NCBI GenBank assembly: GCA_944351315.1
Contig: CALVPL010000024.1
Location: 1-14,409, forward strand
DNA: 14,409 nt
DNA from: an uncultured Bacilli bacterium
Lineage (GTDB): Bacteria > Bacillota_I > Bacilli_A > RF39 > UBA660
Direction: 5' to 3'
Below the pieces are notes generated by a model that saw only the letters and a program-made list of their open reading frames with translations, had not been told where the DNA came from and did not search any database. The number at the start of each line of letters is the position of its first letter. The first letter of the stretch is position 1. Shown here piece after piece: positions 1 through 6,313 of this stretch. The translations under genes and the position numbers were made by a program.

Positions 1-2229
1 TGAATCTAATGGAGTTAGATGCAATAAATTTTGGAATAAATAAGTAGCCATAAAATAGCCGACCGCGGTGGTTGTACAAAGAAAAGTACTTAATGGATTA
101 AATGGTTTACAAGATTCGATAACTGCAAAAACACTAATTCCTCCAATACATAAATATTGAATAGTTAACATAGCTTCATTAGAAACTCCTAAACCTTCTC
201 TTGCAAATGAAAGAATAACTAAAGCAACAATAATCGTTAAAGCATAAGGTAAAGCATTTTTAAAGACAGTTTTTAAAAAAGTTCCTTCAATAGGTTTGTC
301 ATTTCGTTTAAAAGATAAGAAGAATGAAGTATATCCTTCAATAGCCAAATCAATTAAAGTAATTTGAATTGGAATAAATGGAAATGGTGTATTGGTAATA
401 ATATTAAAAATAGATAATAAGACAGAATAAATCGTTTTAATAAAGAAAATTCTGGCCACATTCGTAATATTATTAACTACTCTTCTACCTTCCATTAAAA
501 CATCTTTAAGAACACTAAAATCAGAATTCAACAAGACAATTTGCGAAACCTGTCTAGCAACATCGCTAGCTTCTGGTAAAGTAATACTACAATCGGCTTG
601 TTTTAAAGCAATCACGTCATTTACACCATCACCAGTCATGGCAACGGTTCTGCCTTGACTTTGTAAAGCTTCAACAATCAATTTTTTTTGATGAGGCAAA
701 ACACGAGCAAAAATACTATAATCATTTACAATTGCCTTAATATCCTCATCATTCGTAACGGTAGATAAATCAATATAAGAATTGTAATCTTCCAAGCCAG
801 CTTTTTTAGCAATACTAGAGACCGTTAAAGGATTATCCCCAGAAATAATTTTAATATCCACTTGTTGCTTTTTAAAGAATCCTAACATTTCCTTAGCATT
901 TTTTCTTAATGGATCATCTAACTCAATAAAACCAATCATTTTTAAATCTTTTAATCCATCTTCTTCAATAGCTTCTTTAGAATGAGCAATCCCTAAAACT
1001 CTTTTTCCTTCCTTTTGCAAATCTAAAACTCGCTTAGGTAATTTCATATCACTTCGTTCGATAAGTCGTTCAGGTGCTCCAATAACAATTGAACCAACTT
1101 CTTTAAAAGTTATACTACTCCATTTTCTCTCGGAAGAGAAAGCTACTCTATTCGTAACCTCATATTGTTCATTTCCTTTAAAATAATCCTTAATGGCATC
1201 AAAAGTTGCATTAGCACCTTCCATACTATTAACAAACGCACACATCACATCATCAATAGGTTTAGATAAAACATTCTCATTAACAACCCAATAATCACTA
1301 ACACGCATTCTTCCTTCAGTAATCGTTCCGGTTTTATCCAAACATAAAGTATCCACATGAGCAAGCGTTTCCACGCTATATAAATCCTGTACTAAAACTT
1401 TTTTCTTAGCAAGTTTAATAACTCCTGTAGCTAAAGAAATTGTAATTAAAAGCATCAACCCTTTAGGAAGCATTCCAAGAAGTGCAGCTGCTGTGGTAAC
1501 TACAGAATCAAATTCACCTGCATTCCTTAAAAAATATGCTTCAACAAAAAGTAAAATTCCAATTGGAATAATAGCAAAACTCGTAAATCGAGTAACTTTT
1601 CGCATCGAATTAACAAGTTCTGATTCCGCTCTTTTATATTTTTTAGTTTCACTAGTAATATGAGAAGCAAAATTGTCATTACCAACTTTAACAACCTTAG
1701 CATAACCTCTTCCACTAACAACATAACTACCAGACAATAAAGAATCATCTTTCATTTTTAAAATAGAATCTGATTCGCCAGTAAGCAAGGATTCATTTAC
1801 TTCAATTTCACCATCAATCATTACCGAATCCGATACAATTTGAGAACCAATTTCTAATAACATCACATCATCTAAAACAAGTTCATCCATTTTAATTTCT
1901 TGTTCTTCCCCATCCCGAATAACGGTAACTTTACTTTCCTTTAAAACACTCAATTTTCGAACCAAATTACGAGCATGAATTTCTTGATAAATACCAATAC
2001 CAATATTTAAAAGAATAATGGCCATATAAAACAAATTAGAATAAGCCCCAACATAAATTAAAGCAATCGCAATTAAGACATTAAAAAGATTAAATAAAGT
2101 AAAAACATTATCACGAAAAATTTCCCAATTTGTTCTTGTTTTATCTTCGTCAATTTTATTTACTTGTCCTTTTAAAATTCGATTTTGTACTTGTTTTTCA
2201 CTCAGTCCATTAAGTTCATTTTTATCCAT
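1..2229 (-). CDS. Cation-translocating P-type ATPase, Exp7-like (partial, 3' end beyond window)
   Basis: Membrane pump that couples ATP hydrolysis through an aspartyl-phosphate to cation transport. The frame is open for 743 codons from ATG at 2229 (RBS GGAGTG, 9 nt upstream) to position 1, so only the C-terminus is missing; relatives I recall are about 780 residues. Visible motifs: actuator TGES (150-153), membrane motif MLPKG (Pro255) just before the phosphorylation site, CLDKTGT (Asp298 phosphorylated), hinge TGDGVND (532-538), then several hydrophobic C-terminal segments ending inside the last membrane region. The N-terminus is short and has no CXXC heavy-metal domain, which argues against copper or cadmium pumps. 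The VETLxxVDTLCLDKTGT block and MLPKG closely resemble streptococcal Exp7-type ATPases (COG0474). The transported ion cannot be read from the sequence; Ca2+, Mg2+ or Mn2+ are possible. Confidence 0.93.
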   Translation of the reverse strand, partial: MDKNELNGLSEKQVQNRILKGQVNKIDEDKTRTNWEIFRDNVFTLFNLFNVLIAIALIYVGAYSNLFYMAIILLNIGIGIYQEIHARNLVRKLSVLKESKVTVIRDGEEQEIKMDELVLDDVMLLEIGSQIVSDSVMIDGEIEVNESLLTGESDSILKMKDDSLLSGSYVVSGRGYAKVVKVGNDNFASHITSETKKYKRAESELVNSMRKVTRFTSFAIIPIGILLFVEAYFLRNAGEFDSVVTTAAALLGMLPKGLMLLITISLATGVIKLAKKKVLVQDLYSVETLAHVDTLCLDKTGTITEGRMRVSDYWVVNENVLSKPIDDVMCAFVNSMEGANATFDAIKDYFKGNEQYEVTNRVAFSSERKWSSITFKEVGSIVIGAPERLIERSDMKLPKRVLDLQKEGKRVLGIAHSKEAIEEDGLKDLKMIGFIELDDPLRKNAKEMLGFFKKQQVDIKIISGDNPLTVSSIAKKAGLEDYNSYIDLSTVTNDEDIKAIVNDYSIFARVLPHQKKLIVEALQSQGRTVAMTGDGVNDVIALKQADCSITLPEASDVARQVSQIVLLNSDFSVLKDVLMEGRRVVNNITNVARIFFIKTIYSVLLSIFNIITNTPFPFIPIQITLIDLAIEGYTSFFLSFKRNDKPIEGTFLKTVFKNALPYALTIIVALVILSFAREGLGVSNEAMLTIQYLCIGGISVFAVIESCKPFNPLSTFLCTTTAVGYFMATYLFQNLLHLTPLDS

Positions 2230-2254
2230 CTAAAAACACTCCATCCGTATCTTT

Positions 2255-2283
2255 ATTATAGCAATAGAGAAGAAAAATGAAAA
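2255..2283 (-). promoter_or_regulatory. Promoter of the P-type ATPase gene
   Basis: On the minus strand a perfect TATAAT (2255-2260) is preceded by TGC, giving an extended -10 (TGNTATAAT). A weak -35, TTTTCA (2278-2283), lies 17 bp upstream. The start codon is about 25 nt downstream. An extended -10 tolerates a poor -35. Confidence 0.65.
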
Positions 2284-2378
2284 GGAATTCTGTATAATTG
2301 TCAAATTCTTTTCATATATAGGCATTTAAAAGAACACTTTTCCTTTTAAAACATAAACTATTTTAGGGAGTGATATAC

Positions 2379-2699
2379 ATGTCTGCAGAGATACTTTCAT
2401 TAATCACAATGTTTGTTACTATTCTTTTTGGCTTTTTATCGAAAAAAATCAGCTGGTTTAAAAATTATATGATTCCTATTCAAAATTTAACAATAGGTCT
2501 TCTATTTGCTTTAGTAGAATTCATAATTTCCAAAGATTTTAATATGGCCATTGCAATGAGTGGTTTAATGGCAGGAGGAACTTATGATTTAGCCAAAAAT
2601 TTAAAATTAGCTTATCAAGAATATCAAAAAAAACAAAAAGATACATCAGATCAAACTTCAATTAATGACCAAAAAAATCAAGAAGATTCCAATTCTTGA
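2379..2699 (+). CDS. Small holin-like membrane protein
   Basis: A 106-residue protein. Translation most likely starts at ATG 2379, since AGGGAG (2365-2370) lies 8 nt upstream; a GTG at 2370 in the same frame overlaps this RBS and is rejected. It has a hydrophobic segment at about residues 5-17, a basic break (KKISWFK), a second hydrophobic stretch (LTIGLLFALVEFII), a small-residue-rich segment with SGLMAGGTYDLAKNL, and a hydrophilic, Lys/Gln/Asp-rich tail of about 30 residues. Two to three short membrane segments plus a charged tail, together with the IPIQNL...SGLxAGGTYD pattern, resemble phage holins of the Hol44/superfamily V type (recalled, not searched). No endolysin or other phage gene is nearby, so it may be domesticated or simply holin-like. 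Its stop codon lies inside a terminator stem shared with convergent mutY. Confidence 0.7.
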   Translation: MSAEILSLITMFVTILFGFLSKKISWFKNYMIPIQNLTIGLLFALVEFIISKDFNMAIAMSGLMAGGTYDLAKNLKLAYQEYQKKQKDTSDQTSINDQKNQEDSNS

Positions 2700-2707
2700 T
2701 TTTCTTT
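2671..2707. terminator. Bidirectional terminator shared by the holin-like gene and mutY
   Basis: An 11-bp perfect inverted repeat (2674-2684 paired with 2693-2703, core AATCAAGAA/TTCTTGATT) with an 8-nt loop. In the minus direction it is followed by seven Ts (2671-2677), and in the plus direction by TTTTC then TTT. Both stop codons (TGA 2697-2699 on plus, TGA 2678-2680 on minus) lie within the stem, so one hairpin ends both convergent genes. Confidence 0.8.
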
Positions 2708-3727
2708 ATGTAACTTCCAAACCTTTTGAAACACCGTCGGAATAGAATAAACTTTTAAAATTTCTTCACGCGTAACAAAAAGCTCATGCAAAATAGGTTT
2801 TTCTAATACCACTTCATAAACATGTAAAAACCATTTTTGATGAGAAAAAACATGAGAAACTTCTCCTAAAAAAGAGACATCCTTATAGAAAATTTTCTTC
2901 TGATGCAAATAATGACAAACTTCTTCCAAAGTAAAGGAAGCATCTACATTTGGAAATTCATATAAATTTGCCAGCAATCCATTTTCTAAACGTTTATGAA
3001 TCATAAATGTATCACAGTATCGAAAAAGAAAAACAGTTTTGAAAAAAATAGGTTTTTCTTTTTTTACTTTTTTCTTAGGATAACAAAGCATCGTTTGATG
3101 TTTATAAGCTTGACAACAAGTATTTAAAGGACATTTTTGACAAACAGGCACTTTAGTACAAACTAAGGCCCCAAGTTCTATAAACGATTGAGTAAAAAAA
3201 TTCGGAGAAACATCCTTCATCAAAGGTCTTAAAATTTCCGCATATTTTTTCCGAACTTTAAGCGATAAAATATCTTCACTTTCTTCATAAACTCGAGATA
3301 AAACTCGTAAGACATTGCCATCAATCGCCGGCTCTTCTATGTCATAAGCAATAGATAAAATAGCACCGACAGTATAAGGTCCAATCCCAGGTAACTTTTC
3401 TAAAAGGTTTTTATCAGGAGGAAGAAAATCGAGCTTTTGAGCCCATAAGATTTTAGCCGCTTTTTGCAAATTCCTCGCTCGACTATAATATCCTAAACCT
3501 TCCCATAACTTTAATAACTCTTCTTCAGAAACCGTTGCCAAATCTTTTAAAGTCGGAAGCCTTTTTAAAAATCGTTCATAATAAGGAAGAACCGTATCCA
3601 CCCTTGTTTGTTGAAGCATCGTCTCAGATATCCAAATTTTATAAGCATCTTTAGTATGTCGCCATGGCAAATCTCTTTTATTTTGTTCATACCATAAAAG
3701 AAGTTTTTGAATATCATTCTTTTTCAT
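2678..3727 (-). CDS. mutY: A/G-specific adenine DNA glycosylase MutY
   Basis: Base-excision repair enzyme that removes adenine mispaired with 8-oxoguanine. It has 349 residues, normal for the family. N-terminal HhH-GPD domain: catalytic Glu35 in SETMLQQTRV, helix-hairpin-helix LPGIGPYTVGAI (112-123), and catalytic Asp136 in AIDGNVLR. An iron-sulfur cluster loop follows with Cys190, Cys196, Cys199 and Cys204/205. The C-terminal third (about 225-345) is the NUDIX-like 8-oxoG recognition domain, with the SHVFSHQKW motif typical of MutY. The loop reads C-X5-C-X2-C-X4/5-C, one residue shorter in the first gap than the usual C-X6-C. The start ATG 3727 overlaps the end of the alarmone synthetase gene by 14 nt, so the two are almost certainly co-transcribed and translationally coupled. 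Confidence 0.96.
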   Translation of the reverse strand: MKKNDIQKLLLWYEQNKRDLPWRHTKDAYKIWISETMLQQTRVDTVLPYYERFLKRLPTLKDLATVSEEELLKLWEGLGYYSRARNLQKAAKILWAQKLDFLPPDKNLLEKLPGIGPYTVGAILSIAYDIEEPAIDGNVLRVLSRVYEESEDILSLKVRKKYAEILRPLMKDVSPNFFTQSFIELGALVCTKVPVCQKCPLNTCCQAYKHQTMLCYPKKKVKKEKPIFFKTVFLFRYCDTFMIHKRLENGLLANLYEFPNVDASFTLEEVCHYLHQKKIFYKDVSFLGEVSHVFSHQKWFLHVYEVVLEKPILHELFVTREEILKVYSIPTVFQKVWKLHKENQELESS

Positions 3728-4313
3728 ACTTACTCATTATTTTGTTCATTTCATACATTTTACGATCTAATTCTTGAATATCTAAAGCATATTCTTGCAT
3801 AGCTTTTTGAACATCAAACGGAATTTCTTCATGAAATTTATAACGAATTTTATGATCTAAACTAGCCCAGAAATCCATCGCGACTGTTCGAACTTGAATC
3901 TCAGCTGTAACATACTCAACATAACCTTCCAAATAAATAGGTACAAGAACAATTAAATGATAACTACTATATCCACTATCTTTTGGTTCTTTAATATAAT
4001 CTTTTCGTTTTTTAATTAAAATATTTGTCGATTTAGCAATCATGGATACAACATCATACACATCACTTAAAAAAGATACAACAATTCGTATACCAACCAC
4101 ATCAGAAACATGTTTCATAATGTTATCAGTGGTATATTCATATCCTCTACCTTCCAGTTTTTTGCGAATACTTTCATTCGTTTTAATTCTGGATTTCACA
4201 TGTTCAACAGGCATATATCCATGTTTTCTTTCAAATTCATTAATTAAAATTTGTAGTTCAGTTTCTAACATTTTCTTTGCATATTCATATTTATATAGTT
4301 CTTTCGGATCCAT
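3714..4313 (-). CDS. Small alarmone synthetase ((p)ppGpp synthetase, RelP/RelQ type)
   Basis: Transfers pyrophosphate from ATP to GDP/GTP to make the stringent-response alarmones. The protein is 199 residues from ATG 4313 and consists of a synthetase domain only; there is no HD hydrolase, TGS or ACT domain, as in RelP and RelQ. Motifs: EHVKSRIKTNESI (37-49), GIRIVVSFLSDVY (74-86), YIKEPKDSGYSSYHL (106-120), and EIQVRTVAMDFWASLDH (138-154), which holds the catalytic Glu. An upstream in-frame GTG (4364) is rejected because it lies only about 13 nt from the -10 box; ATG 4313 is preceded by GAGGTGG, although that spacing (about 13 nt) is long. EHVKSRIK...ESI looks somewhat closer to RelP/YwaC than RelQ, but I cannot settle which. 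Its 3' end overlaps mutY. Confidence 0.93.
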   Translation of the reverse strand: MDPKELYKYEYAKKMLETELQILINEFERKHGYMPVEHVKSRIKTNESIRKKLEGRGYEYTTDNIMKHVSDVVGIRIVVSFLSDVYDVVSMIAKSTNILIKKRKDYIKEPKDSGYSSYHLIVLVPIYLEGYVEYVTAEIQVRTVAMDFWASLDHKIRYKFHEEIPFDVQKAMQEYALDIQELDRKMYEMNKIMSKYEKE

Positions 4314-4376
4314 AAAAAATCTTTTTCCACCTCGAATAAAAAAAGTAATACAAACTTGTATCACTTCTATATCTAA

Positions 4377-4405
4377 ATTATAACAAAAAAATCTGAAAAA
4401 AGCAA
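4377..4405 (-). promoter_or_regulatory. Promoter of the alarmone synthetase-mutY operon
   Basis: Minus-strand TTGCTT (4400-4405), a 17-bp spacer, then perfect TATAAT (4377-4382). It sits immediately after the stop codon of the upstream YtxH gene and leaves a leader of about 55 nt before ATG 4313. Confidence 0.7.
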
Positions 4406-4801
4406 CTAACCTTCTAATTTTTTCAAAACACCTTTGGTAACTTCAATTGCTTTTTCACGAACTGCATTGGCAGCATCTTGTAAAACAGGTTCTCCTTTTT
4501 CTTTTACATAATCTACTAATTCTTTAGCACTTTTTTGAATTTCTTGAGCTTTTTTTTGAGCAGTTTTTAAAACTTTTTCTTTATCTAAATCTTTTAAAGC
4601 TGCTTCAATCTCTTCAGATTTTTGAACAACGTATTCCTTTACATCATCCATATCAACTTCTTTAGCTTTTTTCACTAACTCATCTAATTTTTCTTTTAAT
4701 TCTGCTCTTGTTTCTTTACCGCTCTTAGGAGCAAATAAAATTCCAAGCCCAGCTCCAATTGCTGCTCCACCTAATAATGCTGCAGCTGTTTTTTTCTTCA
4801 T
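4406..4801 (-). CDS. YtxH domain-containing protein
   Basis: A 131-residue protein. It opens with a Gly/Ala-rich hydrophobic segment, roughly residues 4-24, carrying the family signature GAAIGAGLGILFAPKSGKETR, and continues as a long Lys/Glu-rich amphipathic helix (residues 25-131) predicted to be coiled or helical and lacking catalytic motifs. YtxH/general stress family proteins in Bacillota are small, envelope-associated and often stress-induced; their molecular role is not established. ATG 4801 is chosen because AGGCGG lies 5 nt upstream; a TTG at 4804 would be too close to that site. A promoter-like TATAAT precedes it. No hairpin terminator is visible between this gene and the alarmone synthetase, so some read-through into that operon is possible. 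Confidence 0.88.
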   Translation of the reverse strand: MKKKTAAALLGGAAIGAGLGILFAPKSGKETRAELKEKLDELVKKAKEVDMDDVKEYVVQKSEEIEAALKDLDKEKVLKTAQKKAQEIQKSAKELVDYVKEKGEPVLQDAANAVREKAIEVTKGVLKKLEG

Positions 4802-4828
4802 CAAAACCGCCTACCTTTCCATAATCTT

Positions 4829-4858
4829 ATTATACAATATTTTCTTAAAAATAATACT
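4829..4858 (-). promoter_or_regulatory. Probable promoter of the YtxH gene
   Basis: Perfect minus-strand TATAAT (4829-4834), about 28 nt upstream of ATG 4801. No good -35 is seen; the hexamers at the right distance are A/T-rich and poor. It lies back to back with the plus-strand promoter at 4873-4902. Confidence 0.45.
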
Positions 4859-4872
4859 TTTTGTCCCAAATA

Positions 4873-4902
4873 TTGACTCTTAATTTACAAAAAAGTTATA
4901 AT
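4873..4902 (+). promoter_or_regulatory. Promoter of the CmpB-family membrane protein gene
   Basis: TTGACT (4873-4878), an 18-bp spacer, and TATAAT (4897-4902), 21 nt before ATG 4924. Its presence shows that an upstream in-frame TTG at 4861 is not the start codon. Confidence 0.75.
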
Positions 4903-4923
4903 AGAAAAAGAAAGAAGGAAGTT

Positions 4924-5634
4924 ATGCAACAAATTTGTATTTATGTATTATTGTTTTTTATTTATTCTTTTTTAGGATGGTGCCTAGAAGTAGCCTGTAA
5001 ACTTGTAAGTGATAAAAAGTTTGTCAATCGCGGTTTTCTAATCGGACCTTACTGTCCAATTTATGGATCAGGAGCCTTAATCATGACCTTATTATTAAAC
5101 CGTTATTTAGACGATCCAATTACACTATTTATCATGATCGTTTTATGTTGTTCCATCCTAGAATACTTTACAAGCTTCTTTTTGGAAAAAATCTATCAAA
5201 CAAGATGGTGGGATTATTCAAACTATAAATTCAATATCAATGGTCGAATTTGTTTAGAAACCATGATTCCATTTGGAATATTTGGCCTTATAATTATGTA
5301 TAAAGTAAATCCATTTTTTCTAAACATTCTAAGCAAAATTCCTCCAGTACCTATATATATAATCGCCAGCATTTTAATCATTCCCTTTTTAATAGATAAC
5401 TATATTTCATCAAAAGCAATTCTAGAAATTCAAACCATTAACAAAAATATTCAGAAAAAAATGCTTATAAAAAAAGATGATACAGAAAGAATCACCAAAT
5501 TAGTTCGTGAAAAGATAGAAAAATCCACTAAAATACTCAACCGCCGAATTATTCATGCTTTCCCACATTTACAACTTTTAAAAAGAAAAAATTTACTTAA
5601 GCGAACGAAACAAAAAAATACAAAAAGAAACTAA
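4924..5634 (+). CDS. CmpB-type (putative ABC transporter permease) membrane protein
   Basis: A 236-residue integral membrane protein. The start ATG 4924 follows AAGGA at a short spacing and lies just downstream of a good promoter. The first segment (residues 4-20) runs into FLGWCLEV, followed by NRGFLIGPYCPIYG (35-48), a block characteristic of the family annotated as putative ABC transporter permease (ABC_trans_CmpB). Further hydrophobic segments follow near 50-62, 68-88, 108-128 and 138-158, including the conserved WWDYSNYKFNINGRICLE loop. The last 75 residues are soluble and strongly basic (Lys/Arg-rich). No ATP-binding partner is encoded nearby, so transport is unproven; the family label is historical. 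The 3' end overlaps the convergent PAP2 gene by 42 bp, with no clear terminator between them. Confidence 0.85.
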   Translation: MQQICIYVLLFFIYSFLGWCLEVACKLVSDKKFVNRGFLIGPYCPIYGSGALIMTLLLNRYLDDPITLFIMIVLCCSILEYFTSFFLEKIYQTRWWDYSNYKFNINGRICLETMIPFGIFGLIIMYKVNPFFLNILSKIPPVPIYIIASILIIPFLIDNYISSKAILEIQTINKNIQKKMLIKKDDTERITKLVREKIEKSTKILNRRIIHAFPHLQLLKRKNLLKRTKQKNTKRN

Positions 5635-6186
5635 AGAAATAGAAACACAATAAGCCCCAAGTACATCACTAGTAAAATGTACGCCTAAATAAATTCGACT
5701 AAGACCAATCACAATCGGAAATAAAATAAGAAGAACTGTTAAAAAAAATTTCCAAAATTTTGAACACTTACTAGACCACAAAAAATAAAGCATTAAAAGA
5801 GAAAAAGTCGTAGTAGCCATCGTATGACCACTCGGAAAAGAATAACTGCTAGCCTCGACTAAATGCGGAAAACCTGGTCTTTCTCGGCCAAAAAAATATT
5901 TTAAAAGCAAATTTAAAACTACTTCTACAACCATAGTTCCAACCAACAATTCTCGTTTTCTTTTCGTTTTCACTAAAATAAAAGCGAGAATCAAAAAAAC
6001 ACAAAGCCAAAAAGTATCACCAAAATCCGTAATAAAAATAAAAAAATCTTCTAAAGGAAAAGCTCTCAACCATTCATAAAAAGGAACATCAAAAAAAATA
6101 GTATTTCCATTAATAATAAAAATAGATAAAAAGAAAAAGCAAAAAAAGAAAAAAAGGGAAATATATAAATAATGAATTGTTTTCAT
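5593..6186 (-). CDS. PAP2-superfamily phosphatase (membrane lipid/undecaprenyl phosphatase-like)
   Basis: A 197-residue integral membrane phosphatase. The three PAP2 motifs are intact: K96-X6-RP (KYFFGRERP, 96-104), SFPSGH (116-121, His121), and SRIYLGVHFTSD (163-174, nucleophilic His170 and Asp174). About six hydrophobic segments surround them, including a very Phe-rich first segment (residues 6-25). The catalytic sites of such proteins face outward and dephosphorylate lipid phosphates such as phosphatidate, phosphatidylglycerol phosphate or undecaprenyl pyrophosphate; which one applies here is not readable. Start ATG 6186 has AGGAGA 5 nt upstream. It is a single gene with its own -10 box, insulated from asnB by a terminator, and its 3' end overlaps the CmpB-type gene tail to tail. 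Confidence 0.93.
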   Translation of the reverse strand: MKTIHYLYISLFFFFCFFFLSIFIINGNTIFFDVPFYEWLRAFPLEDFFIFITDFGDTFWLCVFLILAFILVKTKRKRELLVGTMVVEVVLNLLLKYFFGRERPGFPHLVEASSYSFPSGHTMATTTFSLLMLYFLWSSKCSKFWKFFLTVLLILFPIVIGLSRIYLGVHFTSDVLGAYCVSISLVSFCIFLFRSLK

Positions 6187-6206
6187 AAAGTTCTCCTACT
6201 ATTTTA

Positions 6207-6235
6207 ATTATATGTTTGATTAATTTTATTTTACT
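6207..6235 (-). promoter_or_regulatory. Probable promoter of the PAP2 gene
   Basis: Perfect minus-strand TATAAT (6207-6212), about 20 nt before the start codon. The -35 position (AGTAAA, 6230-6235) is poor. A perfect 6-bp inverted repeat, ATTTGA-CCAGT-TCAAAT, lies just upstream at 6248-6264 and could be an operator for an activator or repressor. Confidence 0.45.
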
Positions 6236-6247
6236 CTTATTTTTTAC

Positions 6248-6264
6248 ATTTGACCAGTTCAAAT
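6248..6264. repeat. Small inverted repeat upstream of the PAP2 promoter
   Basis: ATTTGA (6248-6253) and TCAAAT (6259-6264) around a 5-nt centre CCAGT. There is no T-run, so it is not a terminator. It lies 13 bp upstream of the likely -35 position and could be a regulator binding site; chance is also plausible in AT-rich DNA. Confidence 0.3.
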
Positions 6265-6286
6265 TAAAAATCTAAAAAGATTTGTC

Positions 6287-6310
6287 AAAAAAAAGACGTT
6301 TTCAAACGTC
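6287..6310 (-). terminator. Rho-independent terminator of asnB
   Basis: GACGTTT (6295-6301) and AAACGTC (6304-6310) form a 6-7 bp stem with a tight loop, followed in the minus direction by eight Ts (6287-6294). It begins 3 nt after the asnB stop codon and separates asnB from the PAP2 gene. Confidence 0.88.
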
Positions 6311-6313
6311 AAA

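Noticed and set aside
1527..1748. A 73-codon open frame on the minus strand, very Leu-rich
   Set aside because: It lies in a different frame inside the clear P-type ATPase coding region, has no RBS and its composition is that of an out-of-frame reading.
4042..4383. A 113-codon open frame on the plus strand
   Set aside because: It is antisense to the alarmone synthetase gene, whose conserved motifs span the same bases; there is no RBS and no family resemblance.
4861..4923. Longer N-terminus of the CmpB-type protein starting at TTG 4861
   Set aside because: The added region contains the TTGACT/TATAAT promoter and has no RBS; ATG 4924 starts directly at the first membrane segment.
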